Shown piece by piece: positions 1 to 9,098 of a DNA stretch of 16,865 nt (positions are counted from its first letter, which is position 1; each line of letters starts with the position of its first letter). The position numbers were made by a program, and so were the translations under genes. Source of the DNA: Richelia sp. UBA3308 (lineage in GTDB: Bacteria; Cyanobacteriota; Cyanobacteriia; Cyanobacteriales; Nostocaceae); NCBI GenBank assembly GCA_002361335.1, contig DESS01000142.1:1-16865 (forward strand). The letters run 5' to 3'. Below the pieces are notes generated by a model. That model was given only the letters and a program-made list of their open reading frames with translations, was not told the DNA's origin and searched no databases.

Positions 1-87
1 TGTCCTGGTTTTATGTAGCAGTTCCTGTATAGAATTTATATGGTGAACGGTGAACATCAAAATTGTCGTTCGCCTTTCTATTACAGT

Positions 88-115
88 ACTAGCTATAGAG
101 GATCTTATAGCTAGT
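88..115. repeat. Perfect 10-bp inverted repeat (palindrome)
   Basis: ACTAGCTATA (88-97) and TATAGCTAGT (106-115) are perfect reverse complements around an 8-nt spacer. No T-run follows on either strand, so it is not a clear terminator. It sits immediately outside the MITE-like element and downstream of the kinase gene. Function unknown. Confidence 0.5.
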
Positions 116-116
116 A

Positions 117-301
117 TTAGAGGATGTTTGGAAAGTCATAAATCCAACTCACATTCATGGTGGGATTCCCCTAAATCCTCCTAAAAAAAGGGGGACAAAA
201 CCCCCCTTTATAAGGGGGACTCGGTGTCCCCTCCAGGGATAGGGGGGAGAGGGGGGATAAAACCTTTTCGTAAAAAACGATACTTTTTAAACATCCTCTT
301 A
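117..301. mobile_element. MITE-like element with terminal inverted repeats and TTA target duplication
   Basis: Ten-base perfect terminal inverted repeats, GAGGATGTTT (120-129) and AAACATCCTC (289-298), are each flanked by the trinucleotide TTA (117-119 and 299-301), which reads as a 3-bp target-site duplication. The roughly 180-bp body has no ORF of note and is full of G- and C-tracts, including a hairpin CCCCCTT/AAGGGGG (202-208 with 212-218). Three-bp TNA duplications are typical of one IS5-family subgroup, so a relative of that family could have mobilised it in trans; this is inference. It lies just downstream of the minus-strand kinase gene and could shape the 3' end of that transcript. 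Confidence 0.6.
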
Positions 302-356
302 TACTTGTTTGGTCAAATACATGGTTTTTATAACTAAAAGCAAGTTTTTCTTGTTA

Positions 357-3300
357 CTAAATCATCGGAATCTCCATAATAAACTCAGTTCCCTCTCCTA
401 CTGTAGAATTACAAATTAACTGGCCTTTATGCTTTTCAACAATAATTTGATAGCAAATTGATAAACCTAATCCTGTACCACTTCCTACTGGCTTAGTAGT
501 AAAAAACGGGTCAAATATTTTTTGTTGTATTTTTTGCTCAATTCCAGCACCATTATCTGCAATCTTAATTCTTACTGTATTTGAGTCTAGGAGTTCTGTG
601 GAAATACGAATTGTAGGATGTTTAATTATTTCAGAGTTTGTTTCTGACTCTTTTAAAGCATAGATTGCATTACTTAAAATGTTCATAAACACCTGATTAA
701 GTTGACCTGGATAACAAGTAACTTTAGGTAGTTGTCTATATTCTTTAATTATTTGAATTTCTGGACGACTACCTTTTCCTTTAAATCGGTGTTGTAAAAT
801 CATCAAAGTATTGTTTATTCCTTCATGAATATCTACAGACTTCATTTCCGCTTCATCTAGACGAGAGAAATTTCGTAATCCTAAAACAATGTTACGAATA
901 CGGAAAGTTCCTACCTCTATTGATTTCAGAATTTTAGGTAAGTCTTCGACAATAAAATCTAGATCGATTTCTGAAGCTTTTTCCGCGAAAATAGAGTTAG
1001 ATAAAGTATCTTCTTGTTGATAAGTAGCAATTAAATCTAATAAATTTTGAACGTATTGACTAGCATGAGTGATATTGCCATAAATAAAACTCACTGGGTT
1101 ATTAATCTCATGGGCAATTCCCGCTACCATTTGCCCTAAACTTGACATTTTTTCACTTTGAATCAATTGAGCTTGGGTACTTTGTAATTCTTTTAAAGCT
1201 TTTTTCAAAGTTTGATTTTTATCACTGATTTCTTGGGTTCTTTGTGCAACTTTTTCCTCTAAGCTCTGATTATAATTTTCCAAATCTTCTTTCGCTTCAA
1301 CCAAATTCTTGTAAAGTATTGCATTCTTAATTGAAATTGCAGCTTGATTAGAGATTAAATTCAAGAGTTTTATACGATTTCGATTGAATACTCCTACCGT
1401 TAGTTTATTTTCAAGGTAAAGTATTCCGAAAAATTTACATTGATTAATAATTGGGATACACAATATACTTTTAGGTGCTTCACGAATAATGTAGCTGTCA
1501 GCAGCTAAAAAGTTTTCAGTATTAGTGTCATCTATTACTATAGTTTCCTTAGTACGCTTGACGTAATTGATTAAGCGTAGAGGCACATTGTTAGTAGAAT
1601 CTAACGGAATAGATGGTAGTTCAGTAGTAATATAAGATATATTAGAATTGTAACTAATTGCAGTTAATTCTAAGTCTATATTGGCATTTTTACTTAAAAT
1701 TAATGCAGATTTTGAAGCTCCTGCATTCTCCATAATTACTTCCATTAATTTAGAAAGTAACTCCTCTAATTTGATTTGTTCAGAAAGTGCTTGAGAAGCT
1801 TTCATCACTGATTCTAAATCTAAATATGTTGAAATCGTTTTTTTAGAATCAGAGATAGTTTTGTAATTACTGATTTTAGATAGAGATGCGATATCTTGAC
1901 TTGGCGAAATTTTTTGTTCTGGATTAAAATTACTTTTTTCGTGAAAAACAATATGAGTAAGTAGTTGAGGATAGCATTTTTGTAAATGCTTAATTTTAGC
2001 TTTTGCACCCCAGCGAATATAGCCATAGTAAGCGTCATCAAGGTAAGCTTTAGCTATTTTTTGCTTACCCCATTTTAAATAGAACTTAGCAGCCAGTTCG
2101 TTAGCAAGTGCTTCTTCATGGATATATTCATTTTCTTTGGCTCCAGCAATTGCATGTTCGTAAGAGTCTATTGCTTCGAGGTAATTACCTGTAACTCTAT
2201 ATCGTTCAGCTTCTACCAGATAAAATTTGTGTAAATAATTCATGGGGGCATGATGCGCCCATTTTTTTAACTTTACTTGGTTGTCTGTAACTAATGCCAG
2301 CAAATTCTCTTGTTCTAATTCTTTTTCAGAATATAAAGCCAAAGCGGTTAATGATTCATAAAAATTAAAGTAAGGAATTGAGATGAATCCTGTTCCACCG
2401 ACTAAATATAATTTTGTTAGTTTGGCATTTTGTTGAGCTTTTTCGTATTCTTCAAACAAATAACAAAGAATAAGTTTATGTAAATATAAATAGTGAAGCC
2501 CGGAGATATCTTTTGCTTCTGTCATCGAAGCTAGTGATTCATTTTCATTGTAAGCCTCACCAGATAAAACACAAATATTTTCGTTTTCGTATTGTAAATG
2601 AATAACTGATTGCCGAAATATTTTACAGCAGTTAGATGTGGTTAATTGGTTAAAATTTTCTAGTAGATCAATGTAATATTTTATCTCTTGTTCTAGTACT
2701 GTCAGTTCTTTACCGATGAAATAAGAATGCTGAGAAATTTCTTTTGCACAATAGCCAACAAAATCTAAACTGCCAATTTCTAGCCCTGTTTGATAGGCAT
2801 CGAGTAACAGTGGTAAAGTTTCCTTAATATGTGACTTTCCATGAAGAATAAAAGCCGCAATCACATAAAAAGTTCTAGTTTTGATATCTTTGGAATCAGA
2901 ATTTTCTACTAAGTTTAATGCTAATTTAGCAAAATTATCAGCAGATTCAATATCATCGATAATGCTGTTCAATAGTATTCCATAACATCCATAGCAAAAT
3001 GCCGACAAAGCTCCATTACCATACTGAACTGATAGATTAACTTGTGACAAAATAATCAGTGGAAATAATAACTGATCGGCAATATAAGCCGGTGGAATCA
3101 TACTAGAAGCAATACGCATAATTGCCAATTTATTTTCACAGGTAATTGATGGTAGATTTGTCAATTCTTCAATTGTCTTATCTCCAATCAGTGCAGCAGT
3201 ATCTTGAAGCCCTTTTTTAATATCTTCTTGAGTCGGCTTTTGGGGAAAAGTAACTCCAAACTGTTCTAATACTTCACGGGCTATATAAATTGCTTCTACA

Positions 3301-6059
3301 AGTTTATTTTCAGATGTATAAGCTTGAATTCTAATTTCATAAACTTTTACTTTTTCTAATAGTGTTTTAGCTTGTGCTAATACCACTTCTACAAACTCCT
3401 CCAAACCCTGAAAATCACCAGTTGAATATGTAACTTCTGCTAGAGCTTCATGTAAACCTAAACTTAATTCGTATTCCGTTTTCCAGCAATCTGAAATAAG
3501 TAGTTCTCTTCCAGTATTTAAATACTTCAATGCTGCTTTGTAAGCTGTTGATGAGAGAGCTTTTTGTCCAGCAATTAAATTCATTTTCGCCAGTTCGTAG
3601 CGTTCCTGCTGAACCGTAATTAATTCCAGGGCTTTATTGAACTGATTGACAATTTCAAAAATATCTTCTTCCCAAGATTCCGCAGAAGTATTTTCTAATA
3701 GTAATTGTCCTAGTTGTAAATGATTTTGCTGTTTTTCCGATTCGGGAATTAAAGAATAAGCAGCTTCTTGAACTCGATCGTGTATAAATTTGAAATGGCT
3801 TGCTCTACAATGACCTAAAACTTTTTGTTTTTCCTGTTGACTATCAATAATTAATGCTGTTTTTTCTCCATCTTGACTTAATGAATCAACTTGTTTATCA
3901 ATAGGTAAAATTAATCCTTCTAATACAGAATCCCATAAATCTGTTATCGTATCATTGGGATGTTTTCCATTAATTTTGGAAAGAGTTTTTAAGTCAAATT
4001 GATTGCCAATACAGGCCGCAAATTTAAGCACTGTTTGATTGTATCTTGGCAGTCTTTTTATTTGCAGTGTCATAAAATCAACAACATCATCTGTAAAAGC
4101 TAATTTTCTTACATCTGCAACATCACATTCCCAATGACCAATTTGATAGTTGAATCTGATGACTTTTTTTTGATATAAAGCTTTAAGGAATTGAGTAATA
4201 AAGAATGGATTTCCTTTAGTTTTGGCAAATGCTAACTGGGTTAATGATATAACATCATCTACTTCGCACTTTAGAGTATCGGCAATTAAAAAACCTAAAT
4301 TAGTTTGATGTAAAGGCTCTAGTTGTATGGAACTTACTTTCACCTTTTTTTCTTCAATTTCTTTGATAATTAAATGAAGTAAATCCTTCGTGGAAACTTC
4401 ATTATCTCGATATGCCCCAATTACTAACAGAGCAGGATCCTTTTCATTTCTACTTCTTGGATTAAAATTAGGCATCTGAATACCTAATCCCTTTTGCTTA
4501 ATTTGCGTGTTCTTGGTTATCTCCTGACTTTTAAGTGTTTTATTTTCACTCATTAATAATTTCATCAAATTCAATGAAGCCGCATCTGCCCATTGCAAAT
4601 CATCTAAAAATATGACTAAAGGATGCTTTCTAATGGCAAAAAGTTGAATAAATTGCTGAAATAAATAACTTAACCTATTTTGAGCGGCAATTCCTGATAA
4701 TTCCGCTGGTTTTGGTTGCTTTCCAATGATCAATTCTAGTTGAGGAATTAAATCAATTATTACTTGAGCTTGATCACCCAAACTAGAGAGAATATTGGCT
4801 TTCCATTCCTTAATATCTGTATCGGTTTCACTTAACAATTGCTCAATTAAATTACCTAAACTTTCTACCCATCCTAAAAAGGGAGTATCTTGTTGCAATT
4901 GATTAAATTTGCCTTTAATAAAATAACCTTTTTCTTTAAGAATCGGTTTGTGGATTTCATTTACTACAGCGGTTTTACCTATTCCGGAATAACCTTTCAC
5001 TAGAACGATCTCCACACCTTTACGTACTATCTCTTCTTTTTCAAGGTGATGTTCAAGAGGATTAATGACTCTATCGAAAGCAGCAAGCAATTCTTCGACT
5101 TCCACTTCTCGACCATAAAGTTTTTCTGGTATTACAAAATGATCTGAAATATCCTTTGTTGCTAACTCAAAATTTTCTATTTTTTTTCCTAACTGCAAGT
5201 CACGCAAGCACAATTCTAAATCATATTTAAGTCCACTGGCACTTTGATAACGTTCTTCGGCATTTTTGGCGATCAATTTACAAATGATCTCAGATATTAT
5301 CGAGGGAATTTTCCAGTTAATAATTTTCTCTGTTGGCGGCTGTTTAGAAATGTGGGAGTAAATCAACTCTAAAGGATTTTCATTATTAAAAGGTAATTCT
5401 CCCCTTAGCATTTCAAACAAAGTTACACCAAAAGAATAATAATCGGTACGATAGTCAATACCCCGATTCATCCTTCCAGTTTGTTCCGGAGAAATATAAG
5501 TTAGCGTTCCTTCTAAAAGGTTAGGATTTGTCAAAAATTGAACTTCTCTAGGTATAACTGAAGCGATACTAAAATCAGTAATTTTTACTTCCTTCGTATT
5601 AGGATTAATGAGAATATTATCCGGTTTAATATCTTTATGAATTATCTGGCGACGATGTAATTCATCAAGAGCAGATGTTACCGCGATCGCAATATGAAGA
5701 AAATAACTGAGAAAGTCGGACTTTTTACGTATTTTTTCGTCATCCCACCTATTCATTTCATCTCTGAGGGAAATTCCCCCAAAGTCTTCCATTATAAATG
5801 CATAGCTTTTGCCATAATTTTCCAAACTATAGGATTTAATAATACTTTCTACATTTAAATTTTGAGTGATAAAGTACTGATGGCGAAATTGAGCAATTTC
5901 TTTAGAATTCGGATATTCTTTTGCCATCACTTTTATCACTACAGGTGTTTGATCTTTTTCTCTTACTCCCCTGTAAACAATTGTCTCGCTACTTGAGTAT
6001 ATTTGCTCAATAATGCGATAACCAGCAATCATTGGAAATTGGGGGGGTAATAAAACCAT
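357..6059 (-). CDS. Serine/threonine kinase - AAA ATPase - GAF - histidine kinase (HstK-type)
   Basis: Giant sensor kinase of 1900 residues. An N-terminal eukaryotic-type kinase domain (about 14-285) has K43 in VVIK, the catalytic loop HKDIKPDN (D143, N148), D162 in a DFS version of the DFG motif, and GTLTYISPEQ in the activation segment. A STAND/AAA ATPase follows, with Walker A GYSGIGKT (356-363) and Walker B VIFLDDLQWAD (about 487). A long helical TPR-like region spans about 720-1370. A GAF domain (about 1425-1590), a coiled coil, a HisKA domain (H1650 in GIAHEINNP) and a HATPase_c domain (N-box, DNGAGI, GSGTGLGLS) complete it. This order is the known cyanobacterial HstK architecture. No transmembrane segment or receiver is seen, so it is probably cytoplasmic and needs a separate response regulator. 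The ATG at 6059 is preferred because the family begins shortly before the kinase fold and an AGAAG lies upstream; ATG 6107 has no Shine-Dalgarno. The signal it senses is unknown. Confidence 0.93.
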   Translation of the reverse strand: MVLLPPQFPMIAGYRIIEQIYSSSETIVYRGVREKDQTPVVIKVMAKEYPNSKEIAQFRHQYFITQNLNVESIIKSYSLENYGKSYAFIMEDFGGISLRDEMNRWDDEKIRKKSDFLSYFLHIAIAVTSALDELHRRQIIHKDIKPDNILINPNTKEVKITDFSIASVIPREVQFLTNPNLLEGTLTYISPEQTGRMNRGIDYRTDYYSFGVTLFEMLRGELPFNNENPLELIYSHISKQPPTEKIINWKIPSIISEIICKLIAKNAEERYQSASGLKYDLELCLRDLQLGKKIENFELATKDISDHFVIPEKLYGREVEVEELLAAFDRVINPLEHHLEKEEIVRKGVEIVLVKGYSGIGKTAVVNEIHKPILKEKGYFIKGKFNQLQQDTPFLGWVESLGNLIEQLLSETDTDIKEWKANILSSLGDQAQVIIDLIPQLELIIGKQPKPAELSGIAAQNRLSYLFQQFIQLFAIRKHPLVIFLDDLQWADAASLNLMKLLMSENKTLKSQEITKNTQIKQKGLGIQMPNFNPRSRNEKDPALLVIGAYRDNEVSTKDLLHLIIKEIEEKKVKVSSIQLEPLHQTNLGFLIADTLKCEVDDVISLTQLAFAKTKGNPFFITQFLKALYQKKVIRFNYQIGHWECDVADVRKLAFTDDVVDFMTLQIKRLPRYNQTVLKFAACIGNQFDLKTLSKINGKHPNDTITDLWDSVLEGLILPIDKQVDSLSQDGEKTALIIDSQQEKQKVLGHCRASHFKFIHDRVQEAAYSLIPESEKQQNHLQLGQLLLENTSAESWEEDIFEIVNQFNKALELITVQQERYELAKMNLIAGQKALSSTAYKAALKYLNTGRELLISDCWKTEYELSLGLHEALAEVTYSTGDFQGLEEFVEVVLAQAKTLLEKVKVYEIRIQAYTSENKLVEAIYIAREVLEQFGVTFPQKPTQEDIKKGLQDTAALIGDKTIEELTNLPSITCENKLAIMRIASSMIPPAYIADQLLFPLIILSQVNLSVQYGNGALSAFCYGCYGILLNSIIDDIESADNFAKLALNLVENSDSKDIKTRTFYVIAAFILHGKSHIKETLPLLLDAYQTGLEIGSLDFVGYCAKEISQHSYFIGKELTVLEQEIKYYIDLLENFNQLTTSNCCKIFRQSVIHLQYENENICVLSGEAYNENESLASMTEAKDISGLHYLYLHKLILCYLFEEYEKAQQNAKLTKLYLVGGTGFISIPYFNFYESLTALALYSEKELEQENLLALVTDNQVKLKKWAHHAPMNYLHKFYLVEAERYRVTGNYLEAIDSYEHAIAGAKENEYIHEEALANELAAKFYLKWGKQKIAKAYLDDAYYGYIRWGAKAKIKHLQKCYPQLLTHIVFHEKSNFNPEQKISPSQDIASLSKISNYKTISDSKKTISTYLDLESVMKASQALSEQIKLEELLSKLMEVIMENAGASKSALILSKNANIDLELTAISYNSNISYITTELPSIPLDSTNNVPLRLINYVKRTKETIVIDDTNTENFLAADSYIIREAPKSILCIPIINQCKFFGILYLENKLTVGVFNRNRIKLLNLISNQAAISIKNAILYKNLVEAKEDLENYNQSLEEKVAQRTQEISDKNQTLKKALKELQSTQAQLIQSEKMSSLGQMVAGIAHEINNPVSFIYGNITHASQYVQNLLDLIATYQQEDTLSNSIFAEKASEIDLDFIVEDLPKILKSIEVGTFRIRNIVLGLRNFSRLDEAEMKSVDIHEGINNTLMILQHRFKGKGSRPEIQIIKEYRQLPKVTCYPGQLNQVFMNILSNAIYALKESETNSEIIKHPTIRISTELLDSNTVRIKIADNGAGIEQKIQQKIFDPFFTTKPVGSGTGLGLSICYQIIVEKHKGQLICNSTVGEGTEFIMEIPMI
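5683..5690. repeat. HIP1 octamer GCGATCGC (one of six in the window)
   Basis: The palindromic octamer occurs at 5683-5690, 8500-8507, 10379-10386, 11826-11833, 12580-12587 and 16273-16280, all within coding regions. Fewer than one copy would be expected by chance in AT-rich DNA of this length. HIP1 over-representation is a hallmark of many cyanobacterial genomes. Confidence 0.9.
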
Positions 6060-6375
6060 TTTTATACTTCTAAATCTAGTAATATTTCTTGGTTTTATTA
6101 TTCCCATCAAGTTAGTAGCTATATCACTAGTTCATATAATAAAATTATAGTAATTTATTTACATCATTTATAAACCTATATAAGTAGTATTACTTTTACT
6201 ATTCTAAATAAAATCTAAACTATAACTTTCGCAAGTCTTATAAGACATTAATATTCAGAGGAAATAATTTTGATCATAAATTTCATTATATGTGATAAAT
6301 ATAACTGAAAATAATCTTCCTAGAGAAAAATACTTGTTTACAACCAACAAAAAAAATCAATAGCCAACTTCAGCT

Positions 6376-6403
6376 AAATAAAATAGCCCGTCTAGGCAGG
6401 CTA
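6376..6403 (-). terminator. Probable intrinsic terminator downstream of the response regulator gene
   Basis: Read on the minus strand, TAGCC (complement of 6399-6403) pairs with GGCTA (complement of 6384-6388) as the base of a GC-rich hairpin. A T-rich tract, ATTTTATTT (complement of 6376-6384), overlaps and follows its 3' arm. It lies about 40 bases after the response-regulator stop codon and 320 bases before the kinase start, so the two genes are likely separate transcripts, or linked only by read-through. Confidence 0.55.
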
Positions 6404-6443
6404 CAGGAAAATTTGAAGCTCAAATATAACAATTAAACTTTTG

Positions 6444-7091
6444 TTATTTCATTTTTTGTTTGATATAAGCAACAACTTGATTTAACTGTTTTTTCAAGCC
6501 GTCTATTTCTGCCTGCATTTTTACTATTTTTTCATTAAGTGCATGTATTTCTGCTTCGCAATTAGATTTTTCAGCAGTAATTGTGCCGTTTTTTTCATTA
6601 GTTTCATTTGTTTTATTTTTGTTAGCAGCAGCTGCTTCTACAGGTTGGCTTCGGGGTTGTTTAGCTTTCGCCATTGCTGCTTTAATTGAACTGATTAACT
6701 GTTTTTGGTCAAAAGGCTTACCAAGAAATTCAAAATGCTCAAATGGTTCAGAAATTTTTTCTGTAACTTCTTCTTTTCGCCCTGACATTACAACTAATGG
6801 GGTTTTTCTTAAATCTGGCTGTGCTTGAATTTCTTGGTAAACTTCCCAGCCGCTCATTTTTGGCAACAGGAAATCCAGCATAATTAAACTAAATTTTTCC
6901 TTACGGATTAATTTAAGTCCCTCCAAGCCGTCTTTTGCTTCTAAAACCTGAAAGTTGCCTGGAGGTAACATTTCCCGTACTTTTACTCGTACAACCGTCG
7001 TGTCATCGATAACTAAAATTTTATTATTTGCCACAATTATTCGCTCTAAAAGATAATTTAGGTTTAAATGGCGTTTTCGCCGGGAATGCAT
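6444..7091 (-). CDS. Response regulator: receiver domain with C-terminal coiled coil
   Basis: A single CheY-like receiver domain of a two-component system. Numbered from ATG 7091: acidic pair D29-D30 (VIDD), phospho-acceptor D73 (LIMLDFLLP), switch residue S103 (VVMSG) and K125 (GKPFD) are all present, so phosphotransfer should work. After the receiver comes an Ala/Lys/Asn-rich linker (about 140-175), then a heptad-like coiled coil (about 178-212) rather than a DNA-binding domain, which suggests action by protein interaction. ATG 7091 has GGGAG nine bases upstream. However, family members usually start just before the NKILVIDD strand, matching a GTG at 7034 (196 residues), so the first 19 residues are uncertain. 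It is oriented with the HstK-type kinase downstream, which lacks a receiver, so it is a candidate partner; this is inference. Confidence 0.9.
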   Translation of the reverse strand: MHSRRKRHLNLNYLLERIIVANNKILVIDDTTVVRVKVREMLPPGNFQVLEAKDGLEGLKLIRKEKFSLIMLDFLLPKMSGWEVYQEIQAQPDLRKTPLVVMSGRKEEVTEKISEPFEHFEFLGKPFDQKQLISSIKAAMAKAKQPRSQPVEAAAANKNKTNETNEKNGTITAEKSNCEAEIHALNEKIVKMQAEIDGLKKQLNQVVAYIKQKMK

Positions 7092-7457
7092 ATGAGAATT
7101 CTCCCACTATAGCCAAACTATATATTAATTGGGGGAGAGTAATTTCCGCGAAAATGGCAATTGTATAGGTGTTTTATTAAACATGACAACGTGGTTGTTA
7201 CTAGTTTATTTCATCGAGTTGTTAAAAGTTATTTATTCATAAATCATAAGGCTTTGAGAATTAGTCAACAATATTAACCAATAAGGAGTAAATTTATCCG
7301 TAATGTTAAAGATTTATTACGTATATCCCAGATTGATTGAACAATAACTATAAGTATTAGGACTTACGCACGCAAAAGGCAGTACTTTATATCTTCGACG
7401 GTAAATCTTACACTATAAATCTTCCACCATCAAAAGCTATTGTCATAATTATTACTA
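7092..7457. other. Intergenic region, no gene recognised
   Basis: AT-rich spacer between the minus-strand response regulator and the structured block upstream of lipA. Stop codons are frequent in all frames. A sequence TAGGACTTACGCA at 7358-7370 resembles ends of small mobile elements in cyanobacteria as I recall them, but no matching inverted partner was found nearby. Confidence 0.4.
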
Positions 7458-7586
7458 GTTATTGAAGGCCGGTTTTCACCCACCTGCTACTGTAAGTTTG
7501 AGCCTCGGAAGGAGCTAAGAAAAGCGTCACGGTTGCCGCTGTAGGAAGCAAGTGGCCCACAAACCCCTGTTCTGGTGTCTAATAAC
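7458..7586. ncRNA. Candidate structured RNA (unassigned), strand not resolved
   Basis: A GC-rich island in AT-rich intergenic DNA that folds as nested helices. GTTATT (7458-7463) pairs with AATAAC (7581-7586), GGTTT (7471-7475) with AAACC (7561-7565), and CCAC-C-TGCT (7480-7488) with AGCA-A-GTGG (7547-7555). These enclose two hairpins: 7501-7516, closed by AGC/GCT with a GNRA-type GGAA loop, and 7523-7540, closed by AGCG/CGCT. No open reading frame explains it. On the plus strand it would lie about 210 bases before the lipA start, as a leader element or an independent small RNA. I could not match it to a named family; it lacks the B12-box order of cobalamin riboswitches. Pairing was done by eye, without energies. 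Confidence 0.45.
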
Positions 7587-7796
7587 GTACAAAATTTCAT
7601 AATATTCAAATGGTAATATTTTAGATTATTAAATTGATTTTTTAGTTAATTATGCGGCTGCGTGCAAAATTTAAGGTACAGTCTTATTCAAGCTTTAAAC
7701 CTCTTTTTGGTAGCTTTTCTAAGTTAACTTTTTGAAGTTATTTCTACTTTCAATTACGGTAAAAATCACAGTTTGCCCTTTCAAGAGCGGATATCT

Positions 7797-8675
7797 ATGA
7801 CTTCCTCAAAACAAGCTTCTATTAAATCAGAAATTGCCGCAATGCCTGCCTGGTTACGTCGCCCTATCGGTAAAGCCAGCGAAATTTCAACGGTTCAGCG
7901 GATCGTCAAACAGCGGCAAATTCATACAATTTGTGAAGAAGGGCGCTGCCCCAATCGCGGAGAGTGTTATTCACAAAAAACTGCAAGCTTCTTGTTAATG
8001 GGACCAACTTGTACCAGGTCTTGTGCTTTTTGTCAAGTGGATAAAGGTCATGCACCAATGCCTCTAGATCCTGACGAACCACAAAAAGTAGCACGGGCAG
8101 TAGAGCTTTTAGGATTACGTTATGTGGTGTTAACTTCCGTAGCCCGGGATGATTTATCAGACGGAGGTGCAAGTTGGTTTGTGAAGACAATGGAAACTAT
8201 CCGTCAAGTCAATCAAGACACTCAAATTGAGGTACTCACACCAGATTTTTATGGAGAAATCCAACCGATAAAAATAATTACTTTAGCAAAACCTGCTTGC
8301 TACAACCATAATATTGAGACAGTGGGACGCTTACAAGGTCCTGTTCGCCGAGGAGCAAAGTATAATCGTTCATTACGGGTATTGCAATTAGTCAAAGAAA
8401 TTGACTCTACTATTCCTACCAAATCCGGCTTAATGTTAGGACATGGTGAAACAGTTGAAGAAGTAATTGAGACGATGAAAGACTTACGCAACGTCAAGTG
8501 CGATCGCCTTACAATCGGTCAATATATGCGACCATCATTGCAACATTTACCTGTGCAAAAATATTGGACACCAGAAGAATTTGAGGAATTGGGCACGATC
8601 GCAAGCAATTTAGGGTTTTCCCACGTTCGCTCTGGTCCTTTAGTTCGTAGTTCTTATCACGCTGCCGTAGAATAG
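7797..8675 (+). CDS. lipA: Lipoyl synthase
   Basis: Radical SAM enzyme that inserts two sulfur atoms into protein-bound octanoyl groups to make the lipoyl cofactor of 2-oxoacid dehydrogenases and the glycine cleavage system. In 292 residues it has both diagnostic cysteine sets: C46, C51 and C57 in a CX4CX5C spacing for the auxiliary, sacrificial 4Fe-4S cluster, and C72, C76 and C79 in CTRSCAFC for the SAM-binding cluster. The C-terminal VRSGPLVRSSYHA carries the conserved serine region that contacts the auxiliary cluster. Length fits the family. The ATG at 7797 is chosen over an in-frame TTG at 7773 because it has an AAGAG upstream. psaX follows 95 bases downstream on the same strand, but with its own strong ribosome binding site. 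Cyanobacteria often carry two lipA paralogues; which one this is cannot be told here. A HIP1 site lies inside the gene. Confidence 0.95.
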   Translation: MTSSKQASIKSEIAAMPAWLRRPIGKASEISTVQRIVKQRQIHTICEEGRCPNRGECYSQKTASFLLMGPTCTRSCAFCQVDKGHAPMPLDPDEPQKVARAVELLGLRYVVLTSVARDDLSDGGASWFVKTMETIRQVNQDTQIEVLTPDFYGEIQPIKIITLAKPACYNHNIETVGRLQGPVRRGAKYNRSLRVLQLVKEIDSTIPTKSGLMLGHGETVEEVIETMKDLRNVKCDRLTIGQYMRPSLQHLPVQKYWTPEEFEELGTIASNLGFSHVRSGPLVRSSYHAAVE

Positions 8676-8770
8676 TCATCTAAAGCAACAACGAACGTTT
8701 AGCTACCTTCAAATGATAATATGATCTAGTCAATACAAGACTTTTAAACCTTAAATTAGGAGACACGATT

Positions 8771-8905
8771 ATGGCTGAAGTTGGTGTAGATGTTCCTCAA
8801 ACAGATGCTAAAGCACCTTTCCCTTATCGCACTATAGTCAGCATTATTCTGCTGGCTGGTAACATCTTGGTGGCGGCAATTTATTTTAATATTATTAATC
8901 CTTGA
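8771..8905 (+). CDS. psaX: Photosystem I 4.8 kDa subunit PsaX
   Basis: A 44-residue, single-span membrane protein. A short polar N-terminus ends in FPYRT, followed by a hydrophobic helix (about 21-39) with the GNILVAAIYF segment and the C-terminus NIINP. This matches, from memory, the PsaX pattern (YxFRT...LLLxxNxLVAAYYF) of Thermosynechococcus and Nostoc, a peripheral photosystem I subunit present in only some cyanobacteria. The start is supported by TTAGGAGA seven to eight bases upstream of the ATG. An intrinsic terminator about 120 bases downstream would give a short transcript, alone or with lipA. Confidence 0.85.
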   Translation: MAEVGVDVPQTDAKAPFPYRTIVSIILLAGNILVAAIYFNIINP

Positions 8906-9023
8906 TTGCACGAAAGCTGTTCCGGCTATTTTTTCAAACTTACTCTTAACAGGTGGAAAATAACAGTTGGAGCCGTTTATTTAAGCTTTTTGAGAGTTGA
9001 AGGAAAAACCACCACACAGCAAC

Positions 9024-9055
9024 GGTTCCCATGAGTTTTTATGGGAACCTATTTT
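9024..9055 (+). terminator. Intrinsic terminator after psaX
   Basis: GGTTCCCAT (9024-9032) and ATGGGAACC (9041-9049) form a perfect 9-bp stem with an 8-nt loop, followed by TATTTT. It suits the 3' end of the psaX transcript. Confidence 0.75.
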
Positions 9056-9098
9056 AGTAACTAAATTGGCGTAAAAAGTATCGCTATATTAAGAAATT

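Noticed and set aside
7358..7370. End of a mobile element (TAGGACTTACGCA)
   Set aside because: No inverted partner was found in the following several hundred bases, and the memory of this motif as a transposon end is not certain.
7458..7586. Cobalamin riboswitch
   Set aside because: A CTGCTACTGTAAG stretch resembles part of the conserved core, but the B12-box (GCCACTG...), the CAGGATACCTGCC-like 3' part and the order of elements are missing.
7906..8190. 94-residue minus-strand reading frame
   Set aside because: Lies entirely antisense to lipA, whose cysteine motifs prove the plus frame.
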